From contig JAKPPU010000035.1 of the NCBI GenBank assembly GCA_029547185.1, forward strand, positions 18,372 through 82,371: a stretch of 64,000 nucleotides of DNA, written 5' to 3'. Position 1 is the first letter of the stretch, and every line of letters starts with the position of its first letter. This document shows positions 45,967 through 55,837 of this stretch, in pieces. The stretch is from Deltaproteobacteria bacterium (GTDB lineage: Bacteria; Desulfobacterota; Desulfomonilia; UBA1062). Position numbers and translations under genes: made by a program. The notes beneath the pieces are model-generated. The model was not told the origin of the DNA, ran no database searches, and saw only the letters and a program-made list of their open reading frames with translations.

Positions 45967-46911
45967 ATGCCCATAGTGAAGAAGCTCATCCTCTATCCGC
46001 TCCTCGCTGCGATCGTCGTACTCGTTGCCGATATATCGATCTGTTTCGTATACCCGGATGTCTCCTCTCTCAGGAAGGAACATTTCACGAAGACCTCCTT
46101 CATGGAATACCGGGAAAAGGAGTGGGCGAAAAACGGGGAGAAGAAGAAAATCGTCCACAAATGGGTGCCTTTGAGAAAGGTTTCCCCATATCTCGTCAAG
46201 GCGGTGATCATCGCCGAGGACGACAAGTTCTGGAGGCACGAGGGATTCGACTTCAAGGCCATGGAAAGGGCATTGCAGAAAGATCTCAAGAAGAGGAAGT
46301 TCAAGGCGGGAGGCTCCACCATAACCCAGCAGCTGGCGAAGAACCTCTATCTCACCCCGTCGAAGAACCCGGTGCGGAAGATAAAGGAGGCCATTTACAC
46401 CTGGAGGCTCGAAAAGGAGCTTTCAAAGAGGCGGATCATAGAGCTCTACGTCAATGCGGCGGAATGGGGAGACGGCATATTCGGCATCCAGGCCGCGGCA
46501 CGGCATTACTACGGCAGGAGCGCCTCTGCCCTCAGCGCGGAGCAGGCGGCAAGGCTCGCAAGCGTTCTTCCCAACCCCAGACGGTTCGATCCTACCGGAA
46601 AGATGAAGTACGTCCTGAACCGGTCGAAGAGGATCTACCGCATCATGGTCCTGAGAGGGATCGTGATACCGGAATACGAGGAGGTCATGACGACGCCTGA
46701 CGAGCCGGAGCAGGTGCAGACGGATGCATCTGCGGGAGGCCTGGCCGGTGAAGCGGACACCTCCGGGGTGAATGCACCTTCGGAGGAGGCTTCAAACGCT
46801 TCTCTCACCGATACCTCAGGGCTTTCTCCGGCCGAGGAACAGGAAGATCGGGAGAATGTAGCACCGGACCCGACCTCGCAGGAGGATGTTCCTCTTTCAC
46901 CTCAACAGTAG
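45967..46911 (+). CDS. mtgA: Monofunctional peptidoglycan glycosyltransferase MtgA
   Basis: A 314-residue GT51 enzyme. One N-terminal membrane helix (KLILYPLLAAIVVLVADIS), then the catalytic motif EDDKFWRHEG (donor/acceptor glutamate), GGSTITQQLAKNLYL, RKIKEAIYTWRLEKELSKRRIIELYVN and GIQAAARHYYGRSASAL. It polymerises lipid II into glycan strands. The C-terminal 80 residues form an acidic low-complexity tail (rich in E, P, S, A, D) not found in E. coli MtgA. Only monofunctional: no transpeptidase domain follows. Confidence 0.95.
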   Translation: MPIVKKLILYPLLAAIVVLVADISICFVYPDVSSLRKEHFTKTSFMEYREKEWAKNGEKKKIVHKWVPLRKVSPYLVKAVIIAEDDKFWRHEGFDFKAMERALQKDLKKRKFKAGGSTITQQLAKNLYLTPSKNPVRKIKEAIYTWRLEKELSKRRIIELYVNAAEWGDGIFGIQAAARHYYGRSASALSAEQAARLASVLPNPRRFDPTGKMKYVLNRSKRIYRIMVLRGIVIPEYEEVMTTPDEPEQVQTDASAGGLAGEADTSGVNAPSEEASNASLTDTSGLSPAEEQEDRENVAPDPTSQEDVPLSPQQ

Positions 46912-47158
46912 ACGGGGACGGCTCGAGGCCGCGTATTCCCTCTTCAGCATTGAAGCCGATTGCGATTCAGGCCCCTCGCCTTTTTCCCTCCCTGCCCCGG
47001 GGAGAGGTGACGGGACGTTCGAGAGAACAGCCCGTGCCCATAACCCCCTTCTCCCATGCGCCTGCCGCCACTATATACCACTATAGCACATTGCATCCGC
47101 GACATACGAGGAAGCCCTGAGCGGCTGGAGAAAAGGCTTGGGCCGAAGAGGTGGAGAC

Positions 47159-49684
47159 ATGGCCGGCCACAAGGAAATCCCTTTCTGGAGCGAGAGCGCA
47201 AAGGAGCTCCTTGCATCCCTGCACAGCACCGGGAAGGGCCTTCCGAGCGAGGAAGCGGCCGAGCGCCTCAAGAAGTACGGACCGAACACCGTCAGAAGGG
47301 AGCAGAAAAGAGGCAATCTCTCCATTTTCATATCCCAGCTCTCGAATGCCATCATCATCATTCTTCTCTTCGCGACCGCCATCTCCTTTTTCCTTGGCGA
47401 CAGAACCGACGCCCTCATCATCCTCGCAATCATCATGATCAGCGCCGTCCTGGGATTCATCCAGGAGCGGGGAGCCGACAATGCTATGGAGAAGCTCCTC
47501 GCCATTGTCCGTGTCCGCACGACCCTGCTCCGGGACGGGTCGGCCGGGGATATCGACATAACCGAGGCCGTGCCGGGAGACATCGTCATCCTGAGGGCGG
47601 GCGATGTGATTCCGGGCGACTGCGTGATCCTCGAGTCCAACGATCTCCATGCCGACGAGTCGCTCCTCACCGGCGAGAGCTTCCCGGCAGAGAAATCACC
47701 GGGGGCCGTCCCTCCCGATACGCCCATCAGCAGGAGGAAGAATGTCCTGTGGATGGGAACGCATGTTGTTGCCGGAGGCGGGAAGGCGGTCGTTGTCAGG
47801 ACCGGCCGTAACACCGAGTTCGGCAGGATTTCCGAGAGGATCAGGCTCAAGCCTTCGGAAACGGAATTCGAGCACGGCATACGGCATTTCGGGTACCTCC
47901 TCATGGAGGTCACCTTCACCATGCTCCTGGTGATCTTTGCCTTCAACGTATACCTGAACAGGCCGGTGCTGGATTCCTTCCTCTTCTCCCTGGCCCTGGC
48001 CGTGGGCCTCACCCCCCAGCTCCTTCCCGCCATCATCACCATCAACCTCGCCCGGGGCGCCAAGAGGATGGCCGAGCACAAGGTGATCGTGAAGCGCCTG
48101 CCCTCCATCGAGAACTTCGGGAGTATGGACATCCTGTGCTCGGACAAGACCGGCACCATTACCGAAGGAAAGATCCGGCTCAAGTCCGCCCTTGACCTGA
48201 ACGGCTCTCCGAGCGAGAAGGTGCTGTTCTCTGCATACCTGAACTCGTGCTTTCAGACAAACTATGCAAACCCCATCGACAAGGCCCTTCAAGAGGCGAA
48301 AACCTTCGATCTTTCCGGCTGGCACAAGCTCGACGAGGTGCCGTACGATTTCACCCGCAGGCGCCTGAGCGTCCTCGTCTCTCACGACGGATCACATACC
48401 CTGATAACGAAAGGGGCACTCATGCACGTGGTCGATGTATGTACGAAGGCAGAGCTGCCTTCCGGAGAGACCGTCGATATCGACGATGCCGAGGGGAAGA
48501 TCCTCAAGCTGGGCAATGATCTCAATGACCGGGGCTACCGGACCCTGGGGGTTGCATGCCGCACCATGGGAGAGAGCGCCACTGTGGGCGTGAATGACGA
48601 GAGGGAGATGGTCTTTCTCGGGATCATCGCCCTTTACGATCCTCCCAGGGAGGGGGTATCCGAAATCTTCACCAAGCTCGAAGATCTCGGCATCACCCTG
48701 AAGGTCGTCACCGGAGACAGCCGCAGGGTGGCGTCCGCGATCTACCGGGAGCTGGGGCTCCCCGAACCCGTGATCGTGACGGGAGATGATCTCCACAAGC
48801 TGAGTGATGGGGCGCTTCTCTCGAGGATACCGCGGGCGGACGTGTTCGCCGAGGTGGAGCCGAACCAGAAGGAGCAGATCATCCGCATCCTCAGGAAGTC
48901 GGGGAATGTCGTAGGATACCTGGGGGACGGCATCAACGACGCCCCTGCCCTGCATGCCGCCGATGTGGGGATCTCGGTGGATACGGCGGCCGACGCAGCC
49001 AAAGGCTCCGCCGAGATCGTTCTCCTCGACAAGGACCTCGAAGTCCTTGTCAGCGGCGTGAGAGAGGGCCGCAAGACCTTCACGAATACCCTCAAATATG
49101 TCTTCATGGCGACGAGCGCGAACTCCGGGAACATGTTCTCCATGGCGGGCGCCTCTCTCTTCCTGCCCTTTCTGCCCCTTCTCCCCAAGCAGATCCTGCT
49201 CCTGAACATCCTCACCGACCTCCCCGAGATGGCCATCGCCACAGACCGGGTGGACGACGTCATGATCCGGAAGCCTCACCGGTGGGACATCAGGTTCATC
49301 CGATCGTTCATGCTCGTCTTCGGGCCCTTGAGCTCGGTCTTCGATCTGCTCACCTTCGTCGTCCTGCTGCTGTTTCTCCATGCAGATCCTGTGCTGTTCA
49401 GGTCGGGCTGGTTCATGGAGTCCCTGGTCTCCGCACCGCTCATCGTGCTCGTGGTGAGGACGAGAAATACCTTCTTCAGGAGCAGGCCGAGCAGACAGCT
49501 CCTGGCGACGACACTGGCGGTCGTGATTGCGGCCGTCATCATACCCTACAGTCCGATCGCATCCCTGATGGGATTCGAGCCCGTTCCTTTCAGGTTCATC
49601 CTCTGGATGCTCCTCATCATCGCCTTGTACGTAGCTTCTGCCGAGGTTGCAAAGAAGATTTTCTACCGGTATGCGAAGTTTTAG
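47159..49684 (+). CDS. mgtA: Magnesium-translocating P-type ATPase (MgtA type)
   Basis: An 841-residue P3B-type ATPase of the usual length. The phosphatase-like motif LTGESFPAEK, phosphorylation site CSDKTGTITEG and hinge GDGINDAPALHAADVGISVDTAADAAK are intact, as is the C-terminal helix bundle (PKQILLLNILTDLPEMAIATD). It imports Mg2+ (or Ni2+/Co2+) using ATP. ATG 47159 lies after GAGGTGGAG. No magnesium riboswitch could be identified in the 247-base leader. Confidence 0.94.
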   Translation: MAGHKEIPFWSESAKELLASLHSTGKGLPSEEAAERLKKYGPNTVRREQKRGNLSIFISQLSNAIIIILLFATAISFFLGDRTDALIILAIIMISAVLGFIQERGADNAMEKLLAIVRVRTTLLRDGSAGDIDITEAVPGDIVILRAGDVIPGDCVILESNDLHADESLLTGESFPAEKSPGAVPPDTPISRRKNVLWMGTHVVAGGGKAVVVRTGRNTEFGRISERIRLKPSETEFEHGIRHFGYLLMEVTFTMLLVIFAFNVYLNRPVLDSFLFSLALAVGLTPQLLPAIITINLARGAKRMAEHKVIVKRLPSIENFGSMDILCSDKTGTITEGKIRLKSALDLNGSPSEKVLFSAYLNSCFQTNYANPIDKALQEAKTFDLSGWHKLDEVPYDFTRRRLSVLVSHDGSHTLITKGALMHVVDVCTKAELPSGETVDIDDAEGKILKLGNDLNDRGYRTLGVACRTMGESATVGVNDEREMVFLGIIALYDPPREGVSEIFTKLEDLGITLKVVTGDSRRVASAIYRELGLPEPVIVTGDDLHKLSDGALLSRIPRADVFAEVEPNQKEQIIRILRKSGNVVGYLGDGINDAPALHAADVGISVDTAADAAKGSAEIVLLDKDLEVLVSGVREGRKTFTNTLKYVFMATSANSGNMFSMAGASLFLPFLPLLPKQILLLNILTDLPEMAIATDRVDDVMIRKPHRWDIRFIRSFMLVFGPLSSVFDLLTFVVLLLFLHADPVLFRSGWFMESLVSAPLIVLVVRTRNTFFRSRPSRQLLATTLAVVIAAVIIPYSPIASLMGFEPVPFRFILWMLLIIALYVASAEVAKKIFYRYAKF

Positions 49685-49955
49685 TGAACTCGTTCGGGGG
49701 AGAGGAGTCAGGGATGGCCCTTCCTTCACCGGGGACCGTTTTTTGATACATCCACAAGCTGCGTCTTCGGCCGATCCCGTAAACTCGCCTCCCCTTTGGG
49801 GAAGCTCAAACAGTACGGGATCAAGAGGCCTTAAGCCTCCGCTTGGGATGTATTAGCAAAAAACGATCAACGGTTCATCCAGGGCCATCCCTGACTCCTT
49901 TGGGCATACTCTGCAAAGCGTGATAAGGGAGTCGGATGAGATACTTTTGCCTTTC

Positions 49956-51089
49956 TCAATACCCGAAGACTTTCTGAACGGTGCTGCCGACGCCCTTTAC
50001 GACTCCTGTGGCTGTCTCTACGCCCTTTTCTCCCATGGTCCCGGCTCCCTCGACAACACCGCCTATTCCGGTCTTGAGGGTTTCGGCCATGGAGAGGGCC
50101 AGCCTCCTGCTCAGGGTTTCGTTGAGGGAGAAGCGGGGATTGCCGATGTCTCCCTCGAGGACGAAACTCAGGGTGATCCTGTCCCCTTTGCTCTTGAGCA
50201 TCGACAGGACCGCACTTCGAGGCATTCCCATGAAGGTGCCCCACAGCCCCTTCCCCGGAGCGAGCCTCAAAGAGGAGATCGTGGCTTTCCCCGGCGCCTT
50301 CAGCCGGTTGCCGCGTATCTCCGATTGCAGATCCAGGTCGAGGGTCCCTTTCTGGATCTGTGCATCCCCTGCCCTCGTGATGTAGGGCTGGAACGTCGTG
50401 AGGTCCACCGACCGCATGGTCGCCTTCACGGAAGAGTCCTTCGTGGCGATCTCCACCCATCCGGTGAGGCCGGCACACCCTTCCCCGTGCGTGCCCTTGA
50501 CCACGCTGCTGATCTCGAACCTGCTCCTGCCCGAGAGGCCGGGCGTATCGACATCTTGTATCGTTGCCTGAATCTGCTCGAGCCGGATCTTCCGGCGTGA
50601 GCCGGGGATCGTCTCATCGAAGAACTCTATCACCCCGCCGCTCAGGGTAATGCGCCCGATCGAGACCCTCCTGCGCGGAGCATTCTCCGGGCCCTTCTTT
50701 CCCTTTTCCGCGAGGAGGCTCGGGACCGCGAGGAGCTTCCCGTCTTTTGTCCGGAGCATCGAGAGGTAGGGCTTTTCGATCGTGATGGAGCGTATCCGGT
50801 ACTGCCCGGAGAGAAGGCTCCGGATGCCGGGGACCACCGTTACGTGCTCTGCCCGGAGCGTATCCCCTGCAGGCCATCCATTCGATCCCCTGATCTTGAG
50901 TCCCTCGATGTGGACGCCGGAGCGGTCGGCACGGATGCTCCGGATCTCGCTGTCAGGGCCGAGGGCCTCCACCACCCTTTCCTTGAGCGCCGCGACCGCG
51001 AGCCGGAAGCCCGCGTAACCGCCCGCGACGAGGATCACGGGAATCAGCAGGATGATGAGCCGGAGCCTTTTACCGCTTGCTGCAGACAT
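49956..51089 (-). CDS. AsmA/DUF748-like envelope protein
   Basis: A 377-residue protein with one N-terminal membrane helix (RLIILLIPVILVAGGYAGF) and a beta-rich domain of the AsmA/DUF748 (TamB-like) family (VHIEGLKIRG, ITIEKPYLSML, RVSIGRITLSGGVIEFFDET, TFQPYITRAG). AsmA-like proteins carry phospholipid between the membranes. The last 40 residues are glycine-rich (GIGGVVEGAGTMGEKGVETATGVVKGVG). The protein is shorter than classical AsmA. Single gene. Confidence 0.75.
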   Translation of the reverse strand: MSAASGKRLRLIILLIPVILVAGGYAGFRLAVAALKERVVEALGPDSEIRSIRADRSGVHIEGLKIRGSNGWPAGDTLRAEHVTVVPGIRSLLSGQYRIRSITIEKPYLSMLRTKDGKLLAVPSLLAEKGKKGPENAPRRRVSIGRITLSGGVIEFFDETIPGSRRKIRLEQIQATIQDVDTPGLSGRSRFEISSVVKGTHGEGCAGLTGWVEIATKDSSVKATMRSVDLTTFQPYITRAGDAQIQKGTLDLDLQSEIRGNRLKAPGKATISSLRLAPGKGLWGTFMGMPRSAVLSMLKSKGDRITLSFVLEGDIGNPRFSLNETLSRRLALSMAETLKTGIGGVVEGAGTMGEKGVETATGVVKGVGSTVQKVFGY

Positions 51090-51198
51090 CGGAGCGAACC
51101 CTCACGCAATCGATGACATATCGAATACGGCATAGCATCGGGGAGAAGCATGCAGACGAGGATGCGGGAATTTCTCCCGCACCCCTCCAGACCTTCGC

Positions 51199-51879
51199 TC
51201 ATTTCCCCGCAGGATGTCCCATGCCGGGCATCATTCCCTGGGGCATCATGGGCATGTCGAACTTCTTCGGCGTCTCCGTGATGAGGCTCTTGGCCCCGGT
51301 TCCGGCACCGATAAGGACCATCTCGAAATCCCTTGTCTTGGATTTGACCAGCCCGTAGGGAGGGACCTTTTCGCTCACCCAGGCATCCACGGTATCCGAT
51401 CCTTCCAGATACTGCATGTGCCGTGCGCTGAAGGTGCCTGCCGGGACCGTTATCGTTTCGATGCCCCTGTCGATGACCTTGCCGGCAGGCTTCTGCGGCT
51501 TGGCAGGCTGACGGCCCATGCCCATGGCGGCAAGCGGCATTTCCATGGCCTGCTCGCTGCCGGACTTCACGATCATCTTTTTCAGGTTCTGCCGGTCATT
51601 CGGATTGCCCGACACGAGCATTTTCGTGACCATCCGCTCCTCGACCTGCATGACGGTCTCGTACCAGTAGCCCGATCCTTCCTTTCCCACGATCGAGATC
51701 TTCATCTTCATGGGAGCTTCGCCCCGGCTCTTTATCTGATACTCGGCCCAGCTGCCGACCACAGGCTTGAAGTCGCCGTAGAATTTCGGTCCCTGCTGGC
51801 CGCGTCCGCCGAGCTGGGCGTACGCCCCTGAGACCATGATGAAAATGAACATGACAGCGATTGCCAGAAGCTTTTTCAT
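51199..51879 (-). CDS. Exported protein with a methionine-rich C-terminus, unknown function
   Basis: A 226-residue secreted protein. ATG 51879 follows AGAGGGGGGTACC and opens a signal peptide (MKKLLAIAVMFIFIMVSGAYA). The mature protein has a beta-sheet core (VGSWAEYQIKSRGEAPMKMKISIVGKEGSGYWYETVMQ), a run of methionines near the end (DMPMMPQGMMPGMGHPAGK) that could bind copper or other soft metals, and a VPPYGLVKSKTRD motif. No family is recognised. A similar fold to DUF4412-like proteins is possible. Confidence 0.7.
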   Translation of the reverse strand: MKKLLAIAVMFIFIMVSGAYAQLGGRGQQGPKFYGDFKPVVGSWAEYQIKSRGEAPMKMKISIVGKEGSGYWYETVMQVEERMVTKMLVSGNPNDRQNLKKMIVKSGSEQAMEMPLAAMGMGRQPAKPQKPAGKVIDRGIETITVPAGTFSARHMQYLEGSDTVDAWVSEKVPPYGLVKSKTRDFEMVLIGAGTGAKSLITETPKKFDMPMMPQGMMPGMGHPAGK

Positions 51880-52135
51880 GGTACCCCCTCTTTTCTCGGG
51901 TTGATAGTGCAGCTTCGAAATAATCAGCCGGCCTCTCACCGGCTACTGCCCGGGAGCATTATCCTCACGGCACCGTGGGCACGCAAGCTTTTTCGTCAGA
52001 ATCGAAAAAGCCGTCACCATCCTGAAAAGACATATAGGCGCCGTCACAACTGTGTTGAACAACTTGAGGCATAATGGGATGACTGGGGTGAAAATGTGAA
52101 TGACGGGAACACGGCTCAAGACCAATGCCGACAAG

Positions 52136-52612
52136 TCACTCGTCCGGCGAGACGATCCGGATGGTATCTCCGTCTCTCACCTCTCCTCCTGAGACGACCC
52201 GCGCGAAGATTCCCTCCCGGGGCATGACGCAATCGCCGACCGCCTTGAATATGGCGCACCTGTCATGACAGATCTTTCCTATCTGGGTGAGCTCGAGGAG
52301 AACGCTCTCCCCCACCTTGAACCGTGTGCCCAGAGGCAGCTCATGGAGGACAAGGCCTTCTGTCGTAATGTTCTCGGCAAAGTCACCGGGACCGACCTCT
52401 ATCCCGAGCGCCTGAATCTTGTCGATGCTCTCCTGCGCAAGCAGGCTCACCTGCCTGATCTCCATGCCGGCGTGGGCATCTCCTTCCATCCCGTAGTCTT
52501 CCTTCAGGGTGCACAGGCCCACACCGTGCTTCTTCTGTCCCTTCCGGGAGCTTGTGTTGACGGAAAGAATCTTCCCGGTATCCCCATGCCTCCTTCTTAC
52601 TTCCTGCTTCAT
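52136..52612 (-). CDS. MOSC-domain protein
   Basis: A 158-residue single-MOSC protein. The domain has the typical conserved cysteines in GKICHDRCAIFKAVGDCVMPREGIFARV and the GD(A/T)HAG-like MEGDAHAG site near residue 43. MOSC proteins are related to the C-terminal domain of molybdenum cofactor sulfurase and are thought to carry sulfur or modify cofactors. It is divergent from the PP-loop gene cluster and may supply sulfur there; that link is inferred. Confidence 0.9.
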   Translation of the reverse strand: MKQEVRRRHGDTGKILSVNTSSRKGQKKHGVGLCTLKEDYGMEGDAHAGMEIRQVSLLAQESIDKIQALGIEVGPGDFAENITTEGLVLHELPLGTRFKVGESVLLELTQIGKICHDRCAIFKAVGDCVMPREGIFARVVSGGEVRDGDTIRIVSPDE

Positions 52613-52718
52613 AGTCTCGCTTTTCCTTCACTGATGCAGTATACCCGGATACAGCCTTTCCCGGTCGGTCCGGCAAAGGGCTTTTGTCGTTTGCACGTCC
52701 GGTTTGAATCAATATACA

Positions 52719-52745
52719 TTGACAACGGATGCTCCGCAATATAAT
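52719..52745 (+). promoter_or_regulatory. Promoter of the PP-loop gene cluster
   Basis: Both hexamers are perfect: TTGACA (52719-52724) and TATAAT (52740-52745), but the spacer is only 15 bases. It lies 118 bases before the first gene, leaving a sizeable leader that could hold a regulatory structure. Confidence 0.5.
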
Positions 52746-52862
52746 TACTACCATTCTAATAGTCTTTATAGGTTTTATAGCCCGACCGCGATTTGATCAT
52801 CCGGCGGGATAGACAGACCCGGGCAGCAATACCGGAGGGTGTCAATCGGAAGAGGAACAGGG

Positions 52863-53933
52863 ATGCACAAAAAGGCCATTGCCCTCCTCTCAGGGGGGTT
52901 GGACAGCTCTTTGGCGGTAAAACTCATGATCGACCAGGGGATTGAGGTCGTCGCCATTAACTTCATGAGCCCTTTCTGCAACTGCACGCCGAAGAAATCC
53001 GGGTGCAGGCACCAGGCTCAGCTCATCGCGCACGAGCTGGGCATCGAGATCCATGCAATCCCCAAGGGCATGGATTATCTGGCCATGGTCAAAAGGCCCC
53101 CCCACGGCTACGGTAGGGGGATGAATCCGTGCATCGACTGCAGGATTTACATGCTGAGGAAGGCAAGGGAGCGGATGGATTCGCTTGGGGCCTCTTTCGT
53201 CGTGACAGGAGAGGTCCTCGGCCAGAGGCCCATGTCGCAGCACAGGCAGGCGATCAGGATCATCGAGAAAAAGAGCGGCCTGACAGGGCTCATCCTGAGG
53301 CCCCTCTCAGCAGGCCTTTTCGAGCCGAGCATCCCGGAGCAGGAAGGCATCGTGGACCGGGAGAAGCTTCTCTCGATCTCGGGCAGGTCGCGCAAACCTC
53401 AGATCGAGCTGGCTGAAGAGCTCGGAATAAAGGATTATCCCTGTCCCGCAGGAGGCTGCCTCCTCACCGATCCGGTCATCGCATCCAGGCTTCGCGACCT
53501 CTTCACCTATCAGCCGGATTTCGACATGACCGATATCCACCTCCTGAAAGTGGGAAGACATTTCCGGATCGATGCGAAGCTCAAGGTCGTGCTCGGCAGG
53601 AACAAGGCAGAGAACGAGAAGGTCACGTCTCTCGTCAAGCCGGGATATGCGATCATCCAGCCGGCGGACTTCCGCGGCCCTGCGGCCCTCGTCACAGGCA
53701 TTCCCGACAGGGATCAGGAGCGCCTCATCGGGGAGATCGTCGCCAGGTATTCTGCAGACGCACACGACCGTTACGTCCTGCGCAAGCAGATCGTCAACAG
53801 GAAGACATCGTCGTTCTCAGTGGCGGGCAAGATTCAACCGGAGACCCTCGAAGCCTTTCAGATCGGGCACGGCACCTGCTGGGAAGGAAAAGAAGAGCAT
53901 GAAAAAAGGATCTTCGATGAACACATCCATTGA
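52863..53933 (+). CDS. ThiI-like PP-loop thiouridylase-type enzyme with NFACT-R-like domain
   Basis: A 356-residue PP-loop ATPase. SGGLDSS (residues 10-16) is the PP-loop; three cysteines (C39, C41, C48) follow, with MNPCIDCRIYM and YPCPAGGCLLTD later, suggesting a metal or Fe-S site. The C-terminal part (about 225-290: LLKVGRHFRIDAKLKVVLGRNKAENEKV) resembles the NFACT-R RNA-binding domain. This architecture is found in predicted tRNA thiolation enzymes. The start ATG 52863 follows GAAGAGGAACAGGG. It overlaps mnmA by 35 bases. Confidence 0.85.
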   Translation: MHKKAIALLSGGLDSSLAVKLMIDQGIEVVAINFMSPFCNCTPKKSGCRHQAQLIAHELGIEIHAIPKGMDYLAMVKRPPHGYGRGMNPCIDCRIYMLRKARERMDSLGASFVVTGEVLGQRPMSQHRQAIRIIEKKSGLTGLILRPLSAGLFEPSIPEQEGIVDREKLLSISGRSRKPQIELAEELGIKDYPCPAGGCLLTDPVIASRLRDLFTYQPDFDMTDIHLLKVGRHFRIDAKLKVVLGRNKAENEKVTSLVKPGYAIIQPADFRGPAALVTGIPDRDQERLIGEIVARYSADAHDRYVLRKQIVNRKTSSFSVAGKIQPETLEAFQIGHGTCWEGKEEHEKRIFDEHIH

Positions 53934-55005
53934 TCTGCAAGGACTGAGGAGGAAGAAGCGGGTAATGGTGGGATTGAGCGGCGGGGTCGACTCTGCCGTG
54001 GCTGCATACCTCCTGAAGGACCAGGGATTCGACGTTACAGGCGTCACCATGTGCCTCGGCGTGGAGGCCAAGGAGACCGGCAAGGTCCGCTGCTGCGGGC
54101 CCCGGGAGATCGAGGATGCCAGGCTCGTCTGCCTCGCCCTCGGGATCAAGCACTATGTCCTCGATTTCGCTCCGGAGCTCAAGGATCGCGTGATAGAGCC
54201 TTTCATCCGGGAATACGGCATGGGCAGGACCCCGAACCCGTGCGTCGAGTGCAACAGGCACATAAAGTTCGGCTCTCTCCTCGGGAAAGCGCTTTCGATG
54301 GGGTTCGATTTCCTCGCCACCGGCCACTATGCAGGCATCGATCGAACGAACGGGGATTGCCGCCTGGTGACGCCGAAGGATGCCCGGAAGGACCAGACCT
54401 ATTTCCTTTCCGGCATATCGAGAGATTCCCTCGGGCACGTGCTCTTTCCCCTGGCGGATCTGACAAAGGACCAGGTCCGGGAGATCGCGGCAAGGGAAGG
54501 CCTTCCGGTCTCATCGAAAAAAGAGAGCCAGGATATCTGCTTCATCCCGGAAGGCGATACCGGGAATTTCCTCAAGCAGAACGTTTCGGCGCCCCCCGGG
54601 GACGTCATCGACGGAAAAGGAAACCTCATGGGCCGGCACCGGGGCATTGCCTACTACACCATCGGACAGCGTGCCCGGATGAGCATGAACTGGGGCAAGC
54701 CCTATTACGTGATCGCGAAAGACATCCCCGGCAACAGGATCGTGATCGGGGAGAGAGACCAGCTCCTTTCACGAGGGCTTACCGCCGATTCAGTGAACCT
54801 CCTCGCCGATGACATTCCGGGAAGAGCCCATGCGAAGATCCGCTATGCCCACGCTCCTGCAGCGTGCACCGTAACGTTCCGTGAAGGAGAAATGACCGTC
54901 TTGTTCGACGAGCCGCAGGAGGCCGTCACTCCCGGACAGACCGTGGCCCTGTACGATGCAGGCGCTGTCCTGGGTTCAGGCATTATCAAAGAGGCGATCA
55001 GGTAA
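53899..55005 (+). CDS. mnmA: tRNA-specific 2-thiouridylase MnmA
   Basis: A 368-residue MnmA. PP-loop SGGVDSA, catalytic cysteine pair in NPCVECNRHIKFG (first) and ESQDICFIPEG (second), plus the tRNA-binding YYTIGQRARM and C-terminal barrel. It makes s2U34 in tRNA for Lys, Glu and Gln. Start ATG 53899 follows GGAAGGAAAAGAAG; a second ATG at 53917 is possible. It is the middle of three PP-loop genes; larE starts just after its stop codon. Confidence 0.94.
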   Translation: MKKGSSMNTSIDLQGLRRKKRVMVGLSGGVDSAVAAYLLKDQGFDVTGVTMCLGVEAKETGKVRCCGPREIEDARLVCLALGIKHYVLDFAPELKDRVIEPFIREYGMGRTPNPCVECNRHIKFGSLLGKALSMGFDFLATGHYAGIDRTNGDCRLVTPKDARKDQTYFLSGISRDSLGHVLFPLADLTKDQVREIAAREGLPVSSKKESQDICFIPEGDTGNFLKQNVSAPPGDVIDGKGNLMGRHRGIAYYTIGQRARMSMNWGKPYYVIAKDIPGNRIVIGERDQLLSRGLTADSVNLLADDIPGRAHAKIRYAHAPAACTVTFREGEMTVLFDEPQEAVTPGQTVALYDAGAVLGSGIIKEAIR

Positions 55006-55006
55006 C

Positions 55007-55837
55007 ATGCATCACCTTGAAAAGCTTACAAATCTCAAGCGCCTCATCGAATCGTTTCAGAGCCTCGCTGTAGCCTTTTCCGGCGGGGTGGACAGCACGC
55101 TCCTCCTCGCAGTCGCCCATGAGGTCCTGGGGAAAGACTGCCTCGCCGTCATAGCGACCTCGTCCACCTATCCCAGGAGGGAATATGAAGATGCGCTCCA
55201 GTGGATTCAATGCCGGGGAATACGGTACATCTCTCTTCGCTCCGAGGAGCTCGACATTCCGGGGTTTTCGAGCAATCCGCCGGACCGGTGCTACTACTGC
55301 AAAAGGGAGCTCTTTTCCAGGATCCGGGATGAGGCCGGGCGCTTCGGCATCTCCATTATCGCAGACGGGACGAACTTCGACGATACGGGCGATTTCCGGC
55401 CCGGCATGAGGGCTGCGCGGGAGCTCGGCGTGAGGAGCCCCCTCATGGAATGCGGCCTCACCAAGGACGACATCAGGCTCACATCCCGAGAGGTCTACGG
55501 CCTGCCGACAGCGGACAAGCAGCCCATGGCCTGCATGGCATCGCGCATCCCCTACGGCGATGCCATTACCGCCGGGAAGCTGGGTCAGATCGAGGCCATC
55601 GAGGATTTTCTCGCCAGGAAGGGCTTCAGGGTATTCAGGGCGCGGCATCACGGAAACCTTCTCAGGCTCGAGCTCGGAAAAGACGAGATGAGCCGGATCC
55701 TGCAGGAAGGCATGGCATCCGAGATCGTCGAGGCAGCCAAAAGGGCGGGCTTCATCTACGTGACGATGGATCTGCAGGGATTCCGGTCCGGCAGCATGAA
55801 CGAAGCTCTTCCACGGGGAAAAGACCGTGCGTCTTGA
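55007..55837 (+). CDS. larE: Pyridinium biscarboxylate sulfurtransferase LarE
   Basis: A 276-residue LarE. PP-loop SGGVDST (25-31), DRCYYCKRE with C95 and C98, and QPMACMASRIPYG with C176, which falls at the same position as the sacrificial Cys176 of Lactobacillus plantarum LarE. Together C95, C98 and C176 form a three-cysteine set like that of the [4Fe-4S]-type LarE, so this enzyme may insert sulfur catalytically rather than by self-sacrifice. It helps make the nickel-pincer nucleotide of LarA. The larA gene lies 1.7 kb away on the other strand; larB and larC are not in the window. Confidence 0.92.
   Translation: MHHLEKLTNLKRLIESFQSLAVAFSGGVDSTLLLAVAHEVLGKDCLAVIATSSTYPRREYEDALQWIQCRGIRYISLRSEELDIPGFSSNPPDRCYYCKRELFSRIRDEAGRFGISIIADGTNFDDTGDFRPGMRAARELGVRSPLMECGLTKDDIRLTSREVYGLPTADKQPMACMASRIPYGDAITAGKLGQIEAIEDFLARKGFRVFRARHHGNLLRLELGKDEMSRILQEGMASEIVEAAKRAGFIYVTMDLQGFRSGSMNEALPRGKDRAS

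Noticed and set aside
46912..47158. Magnesium riboswitch upstream of the MgtA-type ATPase
   Set aside because: No stem-loop set resembling the M-box or mgtA leader could be recognised by eye.
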